Of a stretch of 64,000 nt of DNA, positions 1 to 9,595 are shown piece after piece (the first letter of the stretch is position 1; every line of letters begins with the position of its first letter). The notes beneath the pieces are model-generated. The model saw nothing but the letters and a program-made list of their open reading frames with translations, was not told the origin of the DNA and searched no databases. The stretch comes from Lachnospiraceae bacterium (GTDB taxonomy: Bacteria > Bacillota > Clostridia > Lachnospirales > Lachnospiraceae), in contig JAGAQG010000047.1 in NCBI GenBank assembly GCA_017622875.1, positions 1 through 64,000 of the forward strand. Direction: 5' to 3'. Position numbers and translations under genes: made by a program.

Positions 1-60
1 AAAAATTTCATAATGTCTGCAAGGCTTATACGGCTGGTCTATTTAAGGCTAGCCAGTGCT

Positions 61-135
61 TTGCAACTTTGTCCAAAATGGACTTGCAACAATGTCCAAA
101 AATATTTTGCAATTTTGTCCAAAAAGGGCTTGCAA
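61..135. repeat. 23-bp tandem direct repeats (3.3 copies)
   Basis: TTGCAA recurs at 61, 84, 107 and 130 with an exact 23-bp period. TGTCCAAAA recurs at 70, 93 and 116 with the same period. The bases between vary, so two short cores are conserved rather than the whole unit. The array lies just upstream of the radical SAM gene. It could be a multi-site operator, or the multi-repeat end of an IS21-type element whose body would lie left of the window. Neither reading can be decided here. Confidence 0.8.
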
Positions 136-191
136 AAAACAATCTATCATTCCGTAATGAACAAAATGCTAAAACAAGAAGATTTATCACT

Positions 192-1586
192 ATGAACGAA
201 AACATGAATGCTACATTTTCAATAAAACCACATATTCAAACCATCCATGCAAAAAAAGTCTCCATAGAACTGCCCCTCATGGAAAAATTAAAAATCCTTT
301 CTGATGCGGCAAAATATGACGTGGCCTGTACCTCCAGTGGCGTAACGAAGAGAAATCCCGGTTCTGGAATTGGAAATGCGATGGAGGCGGGGATTTGCCA
401 CAGTTTTTCAGCAGATGGCCGCTGTATTTCCCTCCTGAAAATATTGTTCACGAATGAATGTATCTATAATTGCAAATATTGTATTAATCGTGCTTCCAAT
501 GATGTGGTGCGTACCAGTTTTACACCGAAAGAGGTCTGTGAGCTGGTCATCGGATTTTATCGTCGAAATTATATTGAAGGACTGTTCTTAAGTTCCGGAA
601 TCCTGAAAAGTCCGGATTATACCATGGAATTGATTTGTAAAACACTGAAAATGTTGAGAGAAGAATATCATTTTCATGGATATATTCATGTAAAGGCCAT
701 TCCAGGTGCGGATGAGCGTTTGATAGAATATGCAGGCTTTTATGCGGATCGTATGAGCGTGAATCTGGAGCTTCCCACAGCGGAGGGGTTAAAAGCGTTG
801 GCGCCGAACAAATCCAGAAAAGCCATTTTAACGCCTATGCGTCAGGTGCAGCTTCGAAGAGAAGAAAATAAAAATGAACTGATGCTATATAAGTCAGCGC
901 CAAAGTTTGTACCCGCCGGACAGTCAACACAGATGATCATCGGGGCCACTGGAGAAAGTGATTTTGAAATTGTGTCCGTAGCAGAAAATCTATATCAGAA
1001 ATTTGACCTAAAGCGCGTTTTTTATTCCGCGTTTGTGAATGTGAATCAGGATAAGCTGTTGCCGGCAACGTTAGATGGTCCGCCATTACTTAGAGAGCAC
1101 AGACTCTATCAGGCAGACTGGCTGCTTCGCTTTTATGAGTTTGAGGCAAGCGAACTGCTGGATGAAAAGTATCCGAATTTCAATGTCCATTTTGATCCAA
1201 AGTGCGACTGGGCATTGCGCCATTTGGAATGTTTTCCGGTGGAAGTTAATTCTGCAGACTATCACATGTTACTTCGTGTGCCGGGAATCGGTAATAAATC
1301 AGCTTTGCGGATTGTAAAGGCACGCAGGACGGGGACATTAGATTTCACGGATTTAAAACGTATCGGCGTAGTTTTAAAACGTGCCATTTATTTTATTACA
1401 TGCAAAGGAAAACAGATGTATCCTCTGAAAATCGAGGAAGATTTTATCACAAGACAATTATTAGGTGTAAAGGAGAAGCTGCCGGAACATTTGACAGAAA
1501 ATGTGACCTACAAACAGCTATCATTATTCGATGACAATCTTTTTATGCAAGAACAGTCTGGACGGTATCATGACCGCTGTGTATGA
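192..1586 (+). CDS. Radical SAM protein, putative DNA modification/repair (TIGR03916-like)
   Basis: About 464 aa from ATG 192. The radical SAM cluster motif CxxxCxxC is at Cys90, Cys94 and Cys97, so a SAM-cleaving [4Fe-4S] cluster is expected. A helix-hairpin-helix (VPGIGNKSALRIV, about residues 363-376) near the C terminus suggests DNA contact. The family is known as the radical SAM partner of a small DNA-metabolism protein or of a uracil-DNA-glycosylase-like protein; its reaction is not established. The partner gene follows and overlaps by 56 nt. The reading frame is open back to 69, inside the 23-bp repeats, but that start has no ribosome site. ATG 279 (MEKLKILSDAAKYD) also fits family N termini, so the start is uncertain. 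Confidence 0.85.
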   Translation: MNENMNATFSIKPHIQTIHAKKVSIELPLMEKLKILSDAAKYDVACTSSGVTKRNPGSGIGNAMEAGICHSFSADGRCISLLKILFTNECIYNCKYCINRASNDVVRTSFTPKEVCELVIGFYRRNYIEGLFLSSGILKSPDYTMELICKTLKMLREEYHFHGYIHVKAIPGADERLIEYAGFYADRMSVNLELPTAEGLKALAPNKSRKAILTPMRQVQLRREENKNELMLYKSAPKFVPAGQSTQMIIGATGESDFEIVSVAENLYQKFDLKRVFYSAFVNVNQDKLLPATLDGPPLLREHRLYQADWLLRFYEFEASELLDEKYPNFNVHFDPKCDWALRHLECFPVEVNSADYHMLLRVPGIGNKSALRIVKARRTGTLDFTDLKRIGVVLKRAIYFITCKGKQMYPLKIEEDFITRQLLGVKEKLPEHLTENVTYKQLSLFDDNLFMQEQSGRYHDRCV

Positions 1587-2295
1587 TGCCTATGCCAGCA
1601 AATTAGGATTTGAAAATGTAAAATTACAAATGGAAGAAGAGATGGATCGAGAACTTTTTGCAGATTATGTGGAAGTCGTACCGGATACGGAAAAAGCAGA
1701 AAAAGTTCTTCGTACAGTTCGAAGACAGCTGGGACTGGAAGCCTACGAATGCATCTGCCAGGCAGCGGCAAGCTGGGATAAAAGAAAGGCCAATGCGATT
1801 TTTAAGACCGTTGTGCTGGGACTTCATCTGCCGAAAAAGAAAAATGTTATGAGCTGTCTGACAAAGGACTACGTCTGTACAGTGGCAGAGCTTAGTAAAA
1901 AGACGTGGAATGAAGCTCATCGCTATATGGGCTTTGTACGTTTTACGGAGCTGGCAGGAAATATTCTTTATGCGGATATCAAACCGGAAAACGATGTGCT
2001 GCCACTCATTGCACCGCATTTTGCCAATCGTTATCCGGAAGAGAACTGGATCATTTATGATGAACGAAGAGGGAGATTTGCCATTCACAGGGAAGGTAAG
2101 GGATGGATGATTCTGGAGGATATGAAGATTGCTGAGGAGGTACGGAGCCAGCTTTCCATGGAGGAGGACGATTATAGGGCAATGTGGAAGGCATTTACGA
2201 AAAGCATTGCCATTGAAGCAAGGAAGAATGAACAGCTCCAAAAGCAGTTGTTGCCATTAAAATTCCGTGATAAAATGACAGAGTTCAGGGAATAA
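1531..2295 (+). CDS. Probable DNA metabolism protein (TIGR03915-like, radical SAM partner)
   Basis: 254 aa. The start at 1531 (MTIFLCKNSLDGIMTAVYDAY) is chosen because family members begin with this FLC-x-DSLxGI-type segment. ATG 1570 would cut it off. The gene therefore overlaps the radical SAM gene by 56 nt in another frame, implying translational coupling. No catalytic motif is evident. The family occurs almost only beside the TIGR03916 radical SAM protein and in fusions with uracil-DNA glycosylase-like domains, so a shared nucleic-acid role is inferred. The biochemical function is unknown. Confidence 0.8.
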   Translation: MTIFLCKNSLDGIMTAVYDAYASKLGFENVKLQMEEEMDRELFADYVEVVPDTEKAEKVLRTVRRQLGLEAYECICQAAASWDKRKANAIFKTVVLGLHLPKKKNVMSCLTKDYVCTVAELSKKTWNEAHRYMGFVRFTELAGNILYADIKPENDVLPLIAPHFANRYPEENWIIYDERRGRFAIHREGKGWMILEDMKIAEEVRSQLSMEEDDYRAMWKAFTKSIAIEARKNEQLQKQLLPLKFRDKMTEFRE

Positions 2296-2337
2296 AAGCA
2301 TAGCGGATGAAAGTCTGTTTATGAGAAAGGCAGCAGT

Positions 2338-4686
2338 ATGGAACGGGAACTGATCAAAATCTCAGTGCGGGAACTGGTAGAATTTATCCTGCGTTCTGGT
2401 GATATCGACAATCGAGTGGGTGGAAAAAAGGATGCAGAAAGCATGCTTGCCGGTGCGAGAATTCACAGAAAAATTCAGAAAAGCATGGGCTCGGATTATC
2501 ATGCGGAAGTGATTTTAAAGCATCTGATTCCTATGGAAAAGTTTGATTTGCAGGTTGAAGGCCGGGCAGATGGAATCATTGATGAAAATCCTGTTACCAT
2601 TGATGAAATTAAAGGAATTTATAAAAGTCTTGAACATTTAAAAGAGCCAATACCCGTTCACTTGGCTCAGGCAAAATGCTATGCCTATATTTACGGTATC
2701 CAGAATAAAAAAAGTGACATGGAAGTACAGATGACCTATGTGAATCTGGATACGGAGCAGAAGGTCTATTTCCATGAACATTATACAATGGAAGAATTAT
2801 CGGCATGGTTTGAAGGTGTCGTTTTAGAATATAAGAAATGGGCAGAGTTTCAGTTTGAATGGAAACATCTGCGCAATGCAAGTATTAAAGAAGTTCAGTT
2901 TCCTTATGAATATCGTGAAGGACAAAAGGAACTGGCAGGAAGTGTTTACAGAAGTATTTTAAGAGAAAAGAGATTGTTCATTCAGGCGCCTACAGGTACA
3001 GGAAAAACACTGGCAGCAATGTTTCCCGCAGTAAAGGCCATGGGAGAGGGACTGAGCAATAAAATTTTTTACCTGACTGCGAAAACAATCACAAGAACAG
3101 TGGCGGCATCTTGCCTCGATTTGCTTCGGGAACAGAAGCTTCGTATGAAATCAGTACTTTTGACTGCGAAAGAAAAGATGTGTCTCTGTGATGAGATGAA
3201 TTGTAATCCGGATGCATGTCCTTATGCAAAGGGCCATTTTGACAGAGTCAATGACGCAGTCTTTGAAATTTTAAATACAGAAAAAGATCAGATGACAAGA
3301 GATATCTTACAGGAGCAGGCAATCAAATGGCAGGTATGTCCTTTTGAATTAAGTCTTGATGTATCCACATGGGTAGATACAGTCATTTGCGATTATAACT
3401 ATGCCTTTGATCCAAGAGCTCATTTGAAACGCTTCTTCTATGAGGGCGCGAAAGAAGATTATATATTTCTTGTGGACGAAGCTCATAATCTGGTGGAACG
3501 CGCCAGAACAATGTACAGTGCTTCTATCTGTAAAGAAGATTTTCTGGAACTGAAAAGACTTCTGAAAGGCAAAGCACCGAAGGTCGAAAAACAGCTAAAT
3601 AAGAGTAATTCCCATTTGCTGGAGTTAAAACGTGAATGTGAGAATTATGAAATCTTAAAAGATATCAATGCATTGTATTTACAGCTTTTGACGTTATCGG
3701 GAGAAATTCAGGAATATCTGGAAATTGTGGATGATCCGGAACTGAAAAAGGCTGTAACGGAATTCTATCTGAATCTGCGTACGTTTCTAAATACTTATAA
3801 CGTATTAGATGAGAGCTATACGATTTATGACCAGATGTGTGCAGACGGAAAATTCAGACTCCATTTATTCTGTATTCATCCTGCGAACCGTTTGAAAGAA
3901 TATTTGCAGCATGGAAGAGGAAGTGTGTTTTTCTCAGCCACATTTCTTCCGATTCAGTATTATAAAGAACTGCTAAGCGGAGACACAGATGATTACGCGG
4001 TATATGCGACCTCATGTTTCCCACCGGAAAACCAAATGGTATTTATCGGGAATGATGTGACCAGTAAATACACCAGAAGAGGCAGAAAAGAATACGAAAA
4101 GATTAGTGGTTATATAGAAGAAGTTGTAAGTAGTCGTAAGGGGAATTATCTGGTATTTTTTCCATCTTATGAAATGATGGAAAATGTTTATGAAATCTTT
4201 GAAGCGTCAGAAACGTCAAAGGAATGTGTTTGCAGACTTCAAAATATGCACATGACAGAAAGTGAAAGAGAAGAATTCTTAGAAGCCTTTGAAAAAGAGC
4301 AGGAAGAGTCTTTACTGGGCTTTTGTGTTATGGGCGGGATTTTCTCAGAAGGAATCGATCTTACAGAGGAAAAGCTGATTGGTGCGATCATTGTTGGAAC
4401 AGGGCTTCCAAAGGTATGTACGGAACGAGAAATTTTAAAGAACTATTTTGACGAAAAAGGACTGGGAGGCTTTGATTACGCTTATCTTTATCCGGGTATG
4501 AATAAAGTCCTGCAGTCCGCTGGACGCGTGATTCGTACCGCCACGGATAAGGGCTGTGTTTTTTTGCTGGATGAGCGCTTTGCAAGAAATGAATATCAAA
4601 GGCTGTTCCCAAGGGAATGGAAACAGCCTGTTTTTGGAAAAATATCTGATCTGAAAAATATTTTACAGGAATTCTGGAAACTTTAA
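2338..4686 (+). CDS. ATP-dependent DNA helicase, XPD/DinG type, with N-terminal Cas4-like nuclease domain
   Basis: 782 aa. Residues 1-150 resemble a PD-(D/E)xK nuclease of the Cas4/RecB type (GRADGI, then TIDEIK, then a Q-x3-Y segment). The helicase follows: Walker A APTGTGKT at about 218-225, a DEAH box at about 380, and a C-terminal QSAGRVIRT motif VI. Between motifs I and II are Cys282/284, 289, 294 and 334, matching the Fe-S cluster domain of XPD/DinG helicases. Such enzymes unwind DNA 5' to 3'; a substrate is not inferable. It lies 42 nt after the TIGR03915 gene on the same strand and ends in a 4-nt convergent overlap with the LysR gene. Confidence 0.85.
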   Translation: MERELIKISVRELVEFILRSGDIDNRVGGKKDAESMLAGARIHRKIQKSMGSDYHAEVILKHLIPMEKFDLQVEGRADGIIDENPVTIDEIKGIYKSLEHLKEPIPVHLAQAKCYAYIYGIQNKKSDMEVQMTYVNLDTEQKVYFHEHYTMEELSAWFEGVVLEYKKWAEFQFEWKHLRNASIKEVQFPYEYREGQKELAGSVYRSILREKRLFIQAPTGTGKTLAAMFPAVKAMGEGLSNKIFYLTAKTITRTVAASCLDLLREQKLRMKSVLLTAKEKMCLCDEMNCNPDACPYAKGHFDRVNDAVFEILNTEKDQMTRDILQEQAIKWQVCPFELSLDVSTWVDTVICDYNYAFDPRAHLKRFFYEGAKEDYIFLVDEAHNLVERARTMYSASICKEDFLELKRLLKGKAPKVEKQLNKSNSHLLELKRECENYEILKDINALYLQLLTLSGEIQEYLEIVDDPELKKAVTEFYLNLRTFLNTYNVLDESYTIYDQMCADGKFRLHLFCIHPANRLKEYLQHGRGSVFFSATFLPIQYYKELLSGDTDDYAVYATSCFPPENQMVFIGNDVTSKYTRRGRKEYEKISGYIEEVVSSRKGNYLVFFPSYEMMENVYEIFEASETSKECVCRLQNMHMTESEREEFLEAFEKEQEESLLGFCVMGGIFSEGIDLTEEKLIGAIIVGTGLPKVCTEREILKNYFDEKGLGGFDYAYLYPGMNKVLQSAGRVIRTATDKGCVFLLDERFARNEYQRLFPREWKQPVFGKISDLKNILQEFWKL

Positions 4687-5567
4687 TCTTCCTGGAAAAA
4701 CTTGATGAATTCTCTGGCAGCCGGGCTAAGCGGCATGGACTCACTGGTAACAATGACAATTTCTCGTTCTGGCAGAGATTCTTTTAAATGAAGCTGATAT
4801 AAATCCGGTCTGTCGCTTGTCAGCAGATAATCCGGGATAAATGCGATACCGAGACCGATATTTGCAAGGTCCAAAAGAAGATCATTGCTGCTGAGCTCAA
4901 TTTCAGGAACCAGATCCAGCTCATGCTGTAAGAACAGATGATGTAAAAATTCACTGGTAGTACTCTGACGATCCAGCATAAGAATTGGATAATCTAAAAG
5001 CTCCTCAAAGGAAAGCACTTTATTTTCTAGATTAAAGAAGTTTCTATTAGCGACAAATACATCTTCAAATTTTTTGATGGTGTGGATTCGGCTTGTATTG
5101 GTGATACGGGAGTTCGGATAGTTGGTTACAATAAAATCTACCTGACCGTTTTCCAAAAGGTCCACACAGCCTGGAGATGTCTGGTTGGTTACTTTGATAT
5201 GTACATTTGGGTAAGCCTTATGAAACTTATTCAGGTATGGAACCAGAAAATAACGGCAGATTGTATCACTGGCACCGATGCGCAGCTGGCCGCCGCCTAA
5301 GGTATTGGCCTCTAAAATCTGATTTTCACCGCGCTGAATCAAGTTGATGGCTGGTTCAATGTGTCTTAAAAGAATTTCTCCTTCTGGAGTTAAACGAACC
5401 TTTTTTGTACTTCTAATAAATAAATTCTGATTCAGACGTTTTTCAAGGGTCTTAATAGACTGGCTGACGGCAGATTGAGAAATGTAGAGCTGCTTGGACG
5501 CCTCTGAGAAACTGAGAGAAGTAGCTACATAATAAAATACTTTGTAAAGTTCATAATTAATATCCAT
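4683..5567 (-). CDS. LysR-family transcriptional regulator
   Basis: 294 aa. The N-terminal winged helix-turn-helix (about residues 1-60, with SFSEASKQLYISQSAVSQSI) and the following substrate-binding domain are typical in order and length. The start has a good ribosome site (AAGGGAG) on the minus strand. The stop codon shares four bases with the stop of the helicase gene. It is transcribed away from purL across a 202-bp gap, so it may act on purL or on itself, but LysR proteins beside housekeeping genes are often unrelated to them. The effector is unknown. Confidence 0.9.
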   Translation of the reverse strand: MDINYELYKVFYYVATSLSFSEASKQLYISQSAVSQSIKTLEKRLNQNLFIRSTKKVRLTPEGEILLRHIEPAINLIQRGENQILEANTLGGGQLRIGASDTICRYFLVPYLNKFHKAYPNVHIKVTNQTSPGCVDLLENGQVDFIVTNYPNSRITNTSRIHTIKKFEDVFVANRNFFNLENKVLSFEELLDYPILMLDRQSTTSEFLHHLFLQHELDLVPEIELSSNDLLLDLANIGLGIAFIPDYLLTSDRPDLYQLHLKESLPEREIVIVTSESMPLSPAAREFIKFFQED

Positions 5568-5682
5568 TATAAGTCTCCCTTATCGAACTTATTAATTGCA
5601 ATTATATAATAACTGATGGAAAACGATAATGCAATCAATATTTTTCATTAACAAAACTTATGAAAAAGATTAAATATATTAA

Positions 5683-5712
5683 TTGTACTAATTTGGTCCC
5701 TTGTGTTAGGAT
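5683..5712 (+). promoter_or_regulatory. Probable sigma-A promoter of purL
   Basis: TTGTAC (5683-5688), an 18-bp spacer, then TAGGAT (5707-5712), about 58 bp before the purL start. No purine riboswitch fold is recognised in this short leader. Confidence 0.45.
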
Positions 5713-5769
5713 TAAAGCGTGAAAGAACATCATTGATACCGATAACCAGAAGATATAAGGAGGTTACAA

Positions 5770-8700
5770 ATGAGTCAGGTAAGACGTATTTACGTAGAAA
5801 AGAAAGACGCTTTCGCAGTTAATGCCAAAGAACTGCACAGCGAAATCAAAAGCTATTTAGGAATTGAAGAAGTTACCGGAGTCAGAGTATTAATTCGTTA
5901 TGACGTAGAAAATATTTCCGATGAAGTATTTGAAACAGCATGCAATACCGTATTCTCTGAACCGCCAGTAGACATTTTATATAAAGAAAGTTTCAAAATC
6001 GCAGAAAATGCGAAAGTATTCAGTGTAGAATACCTTCCGGGACAGTTCGACCAGAGAGCAGACTCTGCAGTTCAGTGTGTGAAGTTCTTAAAAGAAGATG
6101 AAGAACCAGTGATTACAACTGCAGTTACTTATGTAATCGAAGGAAACATTACAGACGAACAGTTAGAAAGCATCAAATCTTTTTGTATCAACCCTGTAGA
6201 TTCCAGAGAAACAAGTCTGGAAAAACCGGAAACATTAGTAAGCAAATTTGATGAACCGGAAGATGTAAAAATCTTTGATGGTTTTAAAAATATGCCAGAG
6301 GCAGAACTTAAAGAACTCTATGATTCTTTAGGCCTTGCTATGACATTTAAGGATTTCCAGCATGTACAGAATTACTTCAATGGAGAAGAAAAAAGAGATC
6401 CATCTATGACAGAAATCCGTGTGTTAGATACTTACTGGTCTGACCACTGCCGCCACACAACATTCTCTACAGAATTAACAGATGTGAAATTTGGCGAAGG
6501 ATATTATAAAGCACCAATCGTAGAAACCTACGAAAGCTATTTAGCAGATAGAAAAGATGTATACGGAGACAGAAAAGATAAATTCGTATGCTTAATGGAT
6601 CTTGCTCTCATGGCTATGAAGAAGCTGAAAAAAGAAGGCAAATTACAGGATCAGGAAGAATCCGATGAAATCAATGCCTGCTCTATCGTTGTACCAGTAG
6701 AAGTTGATGGTCAGGTAGAAGAATGGCTTGTAAACTTTAAAAATGAAACACATAACCATCCGACAGAAATCGAACCATTCGGTGGTGCTGCAACATGCCT
6801 TGGCGGTGCAATTCGTGACCCGTTGTCAGGACGTACTTACGTATACCAGGCAATGCGTGTAACAGGTGCTGCCGATCCTACAAAATCTATGGCAGAAACA
6901 TTAAAAGGTAAACTGCCACAGAGAAAGCTCGTTACAGGCGCTGCTGACGGTTACAGTTCCTACGGTAACCAGATCGGTCTTGCGACAGGCTACGTAAAAG
7001 AAATCTATCATCCAGACTACGTTGCAAAACGTATGGAAATCGGTGCTGTTATGGGTGCGGCTCCAAGACGCGCAGTTATTCGTGAAACATCTGATCCGGG
7101 CGATATCATTATCTTACTCGGAGGACGTACAGGACGTGACGGATGTGGCGGTGCGACAGGTTCCTCTAAAGTACACACAGAAGCTTCCATCGAAACATGT
7201 GGAGCAGAAGTTCAGAAAGGTAATGCACCGACAGAACGTAAGATCCAGAGATTATTCAGACGTGAAGAAGTCAGCAAACTGATCAAGAAATGTAATGACT
7301 TCGGTGCAGGCGGTGTATCCGTAGCAATCGGTGAATTAGCAGATGGTCTTGTAGTAAATCTTGATAAAGTACCTAAAAAATATGCAGGTCTTGACGGAAC
7401 AGAAATTGCGATCTCCGAATCTCAGGAACGTATGGCTGTTGTAGTTGACCCGAAAGACGTAGCAGAATTTATGAAATATGCCACAGAAGAAAACCTGGAG
7501 GCTACAGAAGTTGCTGTTGTAACAGCAGAACCACGTCTTATCTTGCAGTGGAGAGAAAAAGAGATTGTAAATATTTCCAGAGCATTCCTTGATACAAACG
7601 GTGCTCATCAGGAAACCACAGTTGCAGTTGATATGCCAAGCGAAGATGGCAAATACTTCGAAAGAAAAGAAGTAGGAGATGTAAAAGAAGCTTGGTTAAA
7701 TACATTAAAAGATTTGAATGTATGCTCTCAGAAAGGTCTCGTTGAAATGTTCGACGGTTCCATCGGAGCAGGCAGCGTATTTATGCCATACGGCGGTAAA
7801 TATCAGTTAACAGAAACTCAGACAATGGTTGCAAAACTTCCTGTATTAAAAGGAAAGACAGACACAGTGACCATGATGAGCTATGGATTTGATCCATACC
7901 TTTCAAGCTGGAGCCCATACCATGGTGCAATCTACGCAGTTGTAGAATCAGTTGCGAAGATCGTAGCTTCCGGTGGTGACTACAGCAAGATCCGTTTCAC
8001 ATTCCAGGAATACTTCCGCAGAATGACAGAAGATCCACATCGCTGGAGCCAGCCATTTGCAGCACTTCTCGGTGCTTACAGCGCTCAGATGGGATTTGGA
8101 CTTCCATCTATCGGTGGTAAGGACAGTATGTCAGGAACATTCAATGATATCGATGTTCCGCCTACATTAGTATCCTTCGCAGTGGATGTAGCAAGTGATA
8201 AGACAATCATCACTCCAGAACTGAAAAAAGCAGGCAACAAGCTTGTTCTTTTAACAATTCCTAAGAATGAATATGATTTACCAGATTACGGTTATATGAT
8301 GGATCAGTATGGTAAATTCCATGAAGATATCAAAGCAGGCAAGATCGTATCTGCATATGCACTGGATTCTCACGGTGTGATCTCTGCAGTGAGCAAGATG
8401 GCATTTGGTAACGGACTTGGCGTGAAGATTGAACATAACTTTGATCCTAGAGATGCATTTGCGCCAGGATTTGGATGCATCGTAGCAGAAGTTCCAGATG
8501 GAAAAGTAGGAGAACTTTCTATCCAGTACACAGTCATCGGTGAAGTTACAGAAAAAGACTTCTCTTATGGACATGTAACAATTATACATGAAGAAGCTGT
8601 AGAAGCTTGGAAGGGTACATTAGAAGACGTATTCCCGACAGTCGCAGTAGATGGAAAAGAAGCAGTAGAAACTCCTCTTTACAAAGCTGACAGCATCTAT

Positions 8701-9519
8701 GTATGCAAGAACAAGATTGCAAAACCAACTGTATTTATTCCGGTATTCCCAGGTACAAACTGCGAATTCGACAGCGCAAAAGCCTTCGAACGTGCAGGTG
8801 CAGATACAATCGTTAAAGTATTTAAGAACTTAACAGCAGAAGACATCAGAGAATCTGTAGATGAATTTGAAAAGGCAATCGGCCAGTCTCAGATCATCAT
8901 GTTCCCAGGCGGTTTCTCTGCTGGTGACGAACCAGACGGTTCAGCAAAATTCTTCGCAACTGCTTTCAGAAATGAAAAGATGAAAGAAGCAGTTATGAAG
9001 CTCTTAAATGAAAGAGACGGTCTGGCACTTGGTATCTGTAACGGTTTCCAGGCGCTGATCAAACTTGGTCTTGTACCACATGGTGAAATCGTTGGACAGA
9101 CAAGTGACTCTCCAACACTGACATACAACACCATCGGACGCCATATTTCCAAGATGGTTTATACAAAGGTCGTAACAAACAAATCTCCATGGCTGCAGGA
9201 AGCAACTCTTGGCGGTGTATACTGTAACCCGGCTTCCCACGGTGAAGGACGTTTCGTAGCAAGCAAAGAATGGATCGACAAGCTCTTCGCAAACGGACAG
9301 GTTGCTACTCAGTATGTAGACCTTGACGGAAACGCATCTATGGATGAAGAATGGAACATCAACGGTTCCTACGCTGCAATCGAAGGTATCACAAGCCCTG
9401 ACGGACGTGTTCTCGGTAAGATGGCACACTCTGAACGTCGCGGTGATTCCGTAGCAATCAACATCTATGGAGAACAGGACCTGAAACTCTTCGAATCAGG
9501 TGTTAAATACTTCAAATAA
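5770..9519 (+). CDS. purL: Phosphoribosylformylglycinamidine synthase, single-chain type
   Basis: 1249 aa. It converts FGAR, glutamine and ATP to FGAM in de novo purine synthesis. The chain fuses the two PurL-type ATP-binding halves (DTYWSDHCRHTTF near 217, later GGKDSMSGTF) to a C-terminal glutamine amidotransferase. In the latter, Cys1090 lies in LGICNGFQ, with His1157 and Glu1159 in SHGEGRF. This one-chain form is common in Clostridia and differs from the PurS/PurL/PurQ set of Bacillus. The ribosome site AAGGAGG is 6 nt upstream of ATG. No other pur gene is adjacent, and a strong terminator follows. Confidence 0.97.
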   Translation: MSQVRRIYVEKKDAFAVNAKELHSEIKSYLGIEEVTGVRVLIRYDVENISDEVFETACNTVFSEPPVDILYKESFKIAENAKVFSVEYLPGQFDQRADSAVQCVKFLKEDEEPVITTAVTYVIEGNITDEQLESIKSFCINPVDSRETSLEKPETLVSKFDEPEDVKIFDGFKNMPEAELKELYDSLGLAMTFKDFQHVQNYFNGEEKRDPSMTEIRVLDTYWSDHCRHTTFSTELTDVKFGEGYYKAPIVETYESYLADRKDVYGDRKDKFVCLMDLALMAMKKLKKEGKLQDQEESDEINACSIVVPVEVDGQVEEWLVNFKNETHNHPTEIEPFGGAATCLGGAIRDPLSGRTYVYQAMRVTGAADPTKSMAETLKGKLPQRKLVTGAADGYSSYGNQIGLATGYVKEIYHPDYVAKRMEIGAVMGAAPRRAVIRETSDPGDIIILLGGRTGRDGCGGATGSSKVHTEASIETCGAEVQKGNAPTERKIQRLFRREEVSKLIKKCNDFGAGGVSVAIGELADGLVVNLDKVPKKYAGLDGTEIAISESQERMAVVVDPKDVAEFMKYATEENLEATEVAVVTAEPRLILQWREKEIVNISRAFLDTNGAHQETTVAVDMPSEDGKYFERKEVGDVKEAWLNTLKDLNVCSQKGLVEMFDGSIGAGSVFMPYGGKYQLTETQTMVAKLPVLKGKTDTVTMMSYGFDPYLSSWSPYHGAIYAVVESVAKIVASGGDYSKIRFTFQEYFRRMTEDPHRWSQPFAALLGAYSAQMGFGLPSIGGKDSMSGTFNDIDVPPTLVSFAVDVASDKTIITPELKKAGNKLVLLTIPKNEYDLPDYGYMMDQYGKFHEDIKAGKIVSAYALDSHGVISAVSKMAFGNGLGVKIEHNFDPRDAFAPGFGCIVAEVPDGKVGELSIQYTVIGEVTEKDFSYGHVTIIHEEAVEAWKGTLEDVFPTVAVDGKEAVETPLYKADSIYVCKNKIAKPTVFIPVFPGTNCEFDSAKAFERAGADTIVKVFKNLTAEDIRESVDEFEKAIGQSQIIMFPGGFSAGDEPDGSAKFFATAFRNEKMKEAVMKLLNERDGLALGICNGFQALIKLGLVPHGEIVGQTSDSPTLTYNTIGRHISKMVYTKVVTNKSPWLQEATLGGVYCNPASHGEGRFVASKEWIDKLFANGQVATQYVDLDGNASMDEEWNINGSYAAIEGITSPDGRVLGKMAHSERRGDSVAINIYGEQDLKLFESGVKYFK

Positions 9520-9547
9520 TTAGATAAAAATCAAGTGAGCATGGAAT

Positions 9548-9580
9548 TGGCGCAGAGATTTGCTCTGCGCCAGTTTTTTA
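9548..9580 (+). terminator. Rho-independent terminator of purL
   Basis: Ten-bp GC-rich stem TGGCGCAGAG / CTCTGCGCCA with a 5-nt loop, followed by GTTTTTTA, 28 bp after the purL stop. Confidence 0.9.
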
Positions 9581-9595
9581 TCTGCTATTCTAAAT

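Noticed and set aside
61..135. CRISPR array
   Set aside because: The repeats are contiguous with 23-bp period, variable inside, and have no unique spacers of about 30 bp.
5568..5769. Purine riboswitch before purL
   Set aside because: No conserved junction sequences or terminator pair could be recognised in the short leader.
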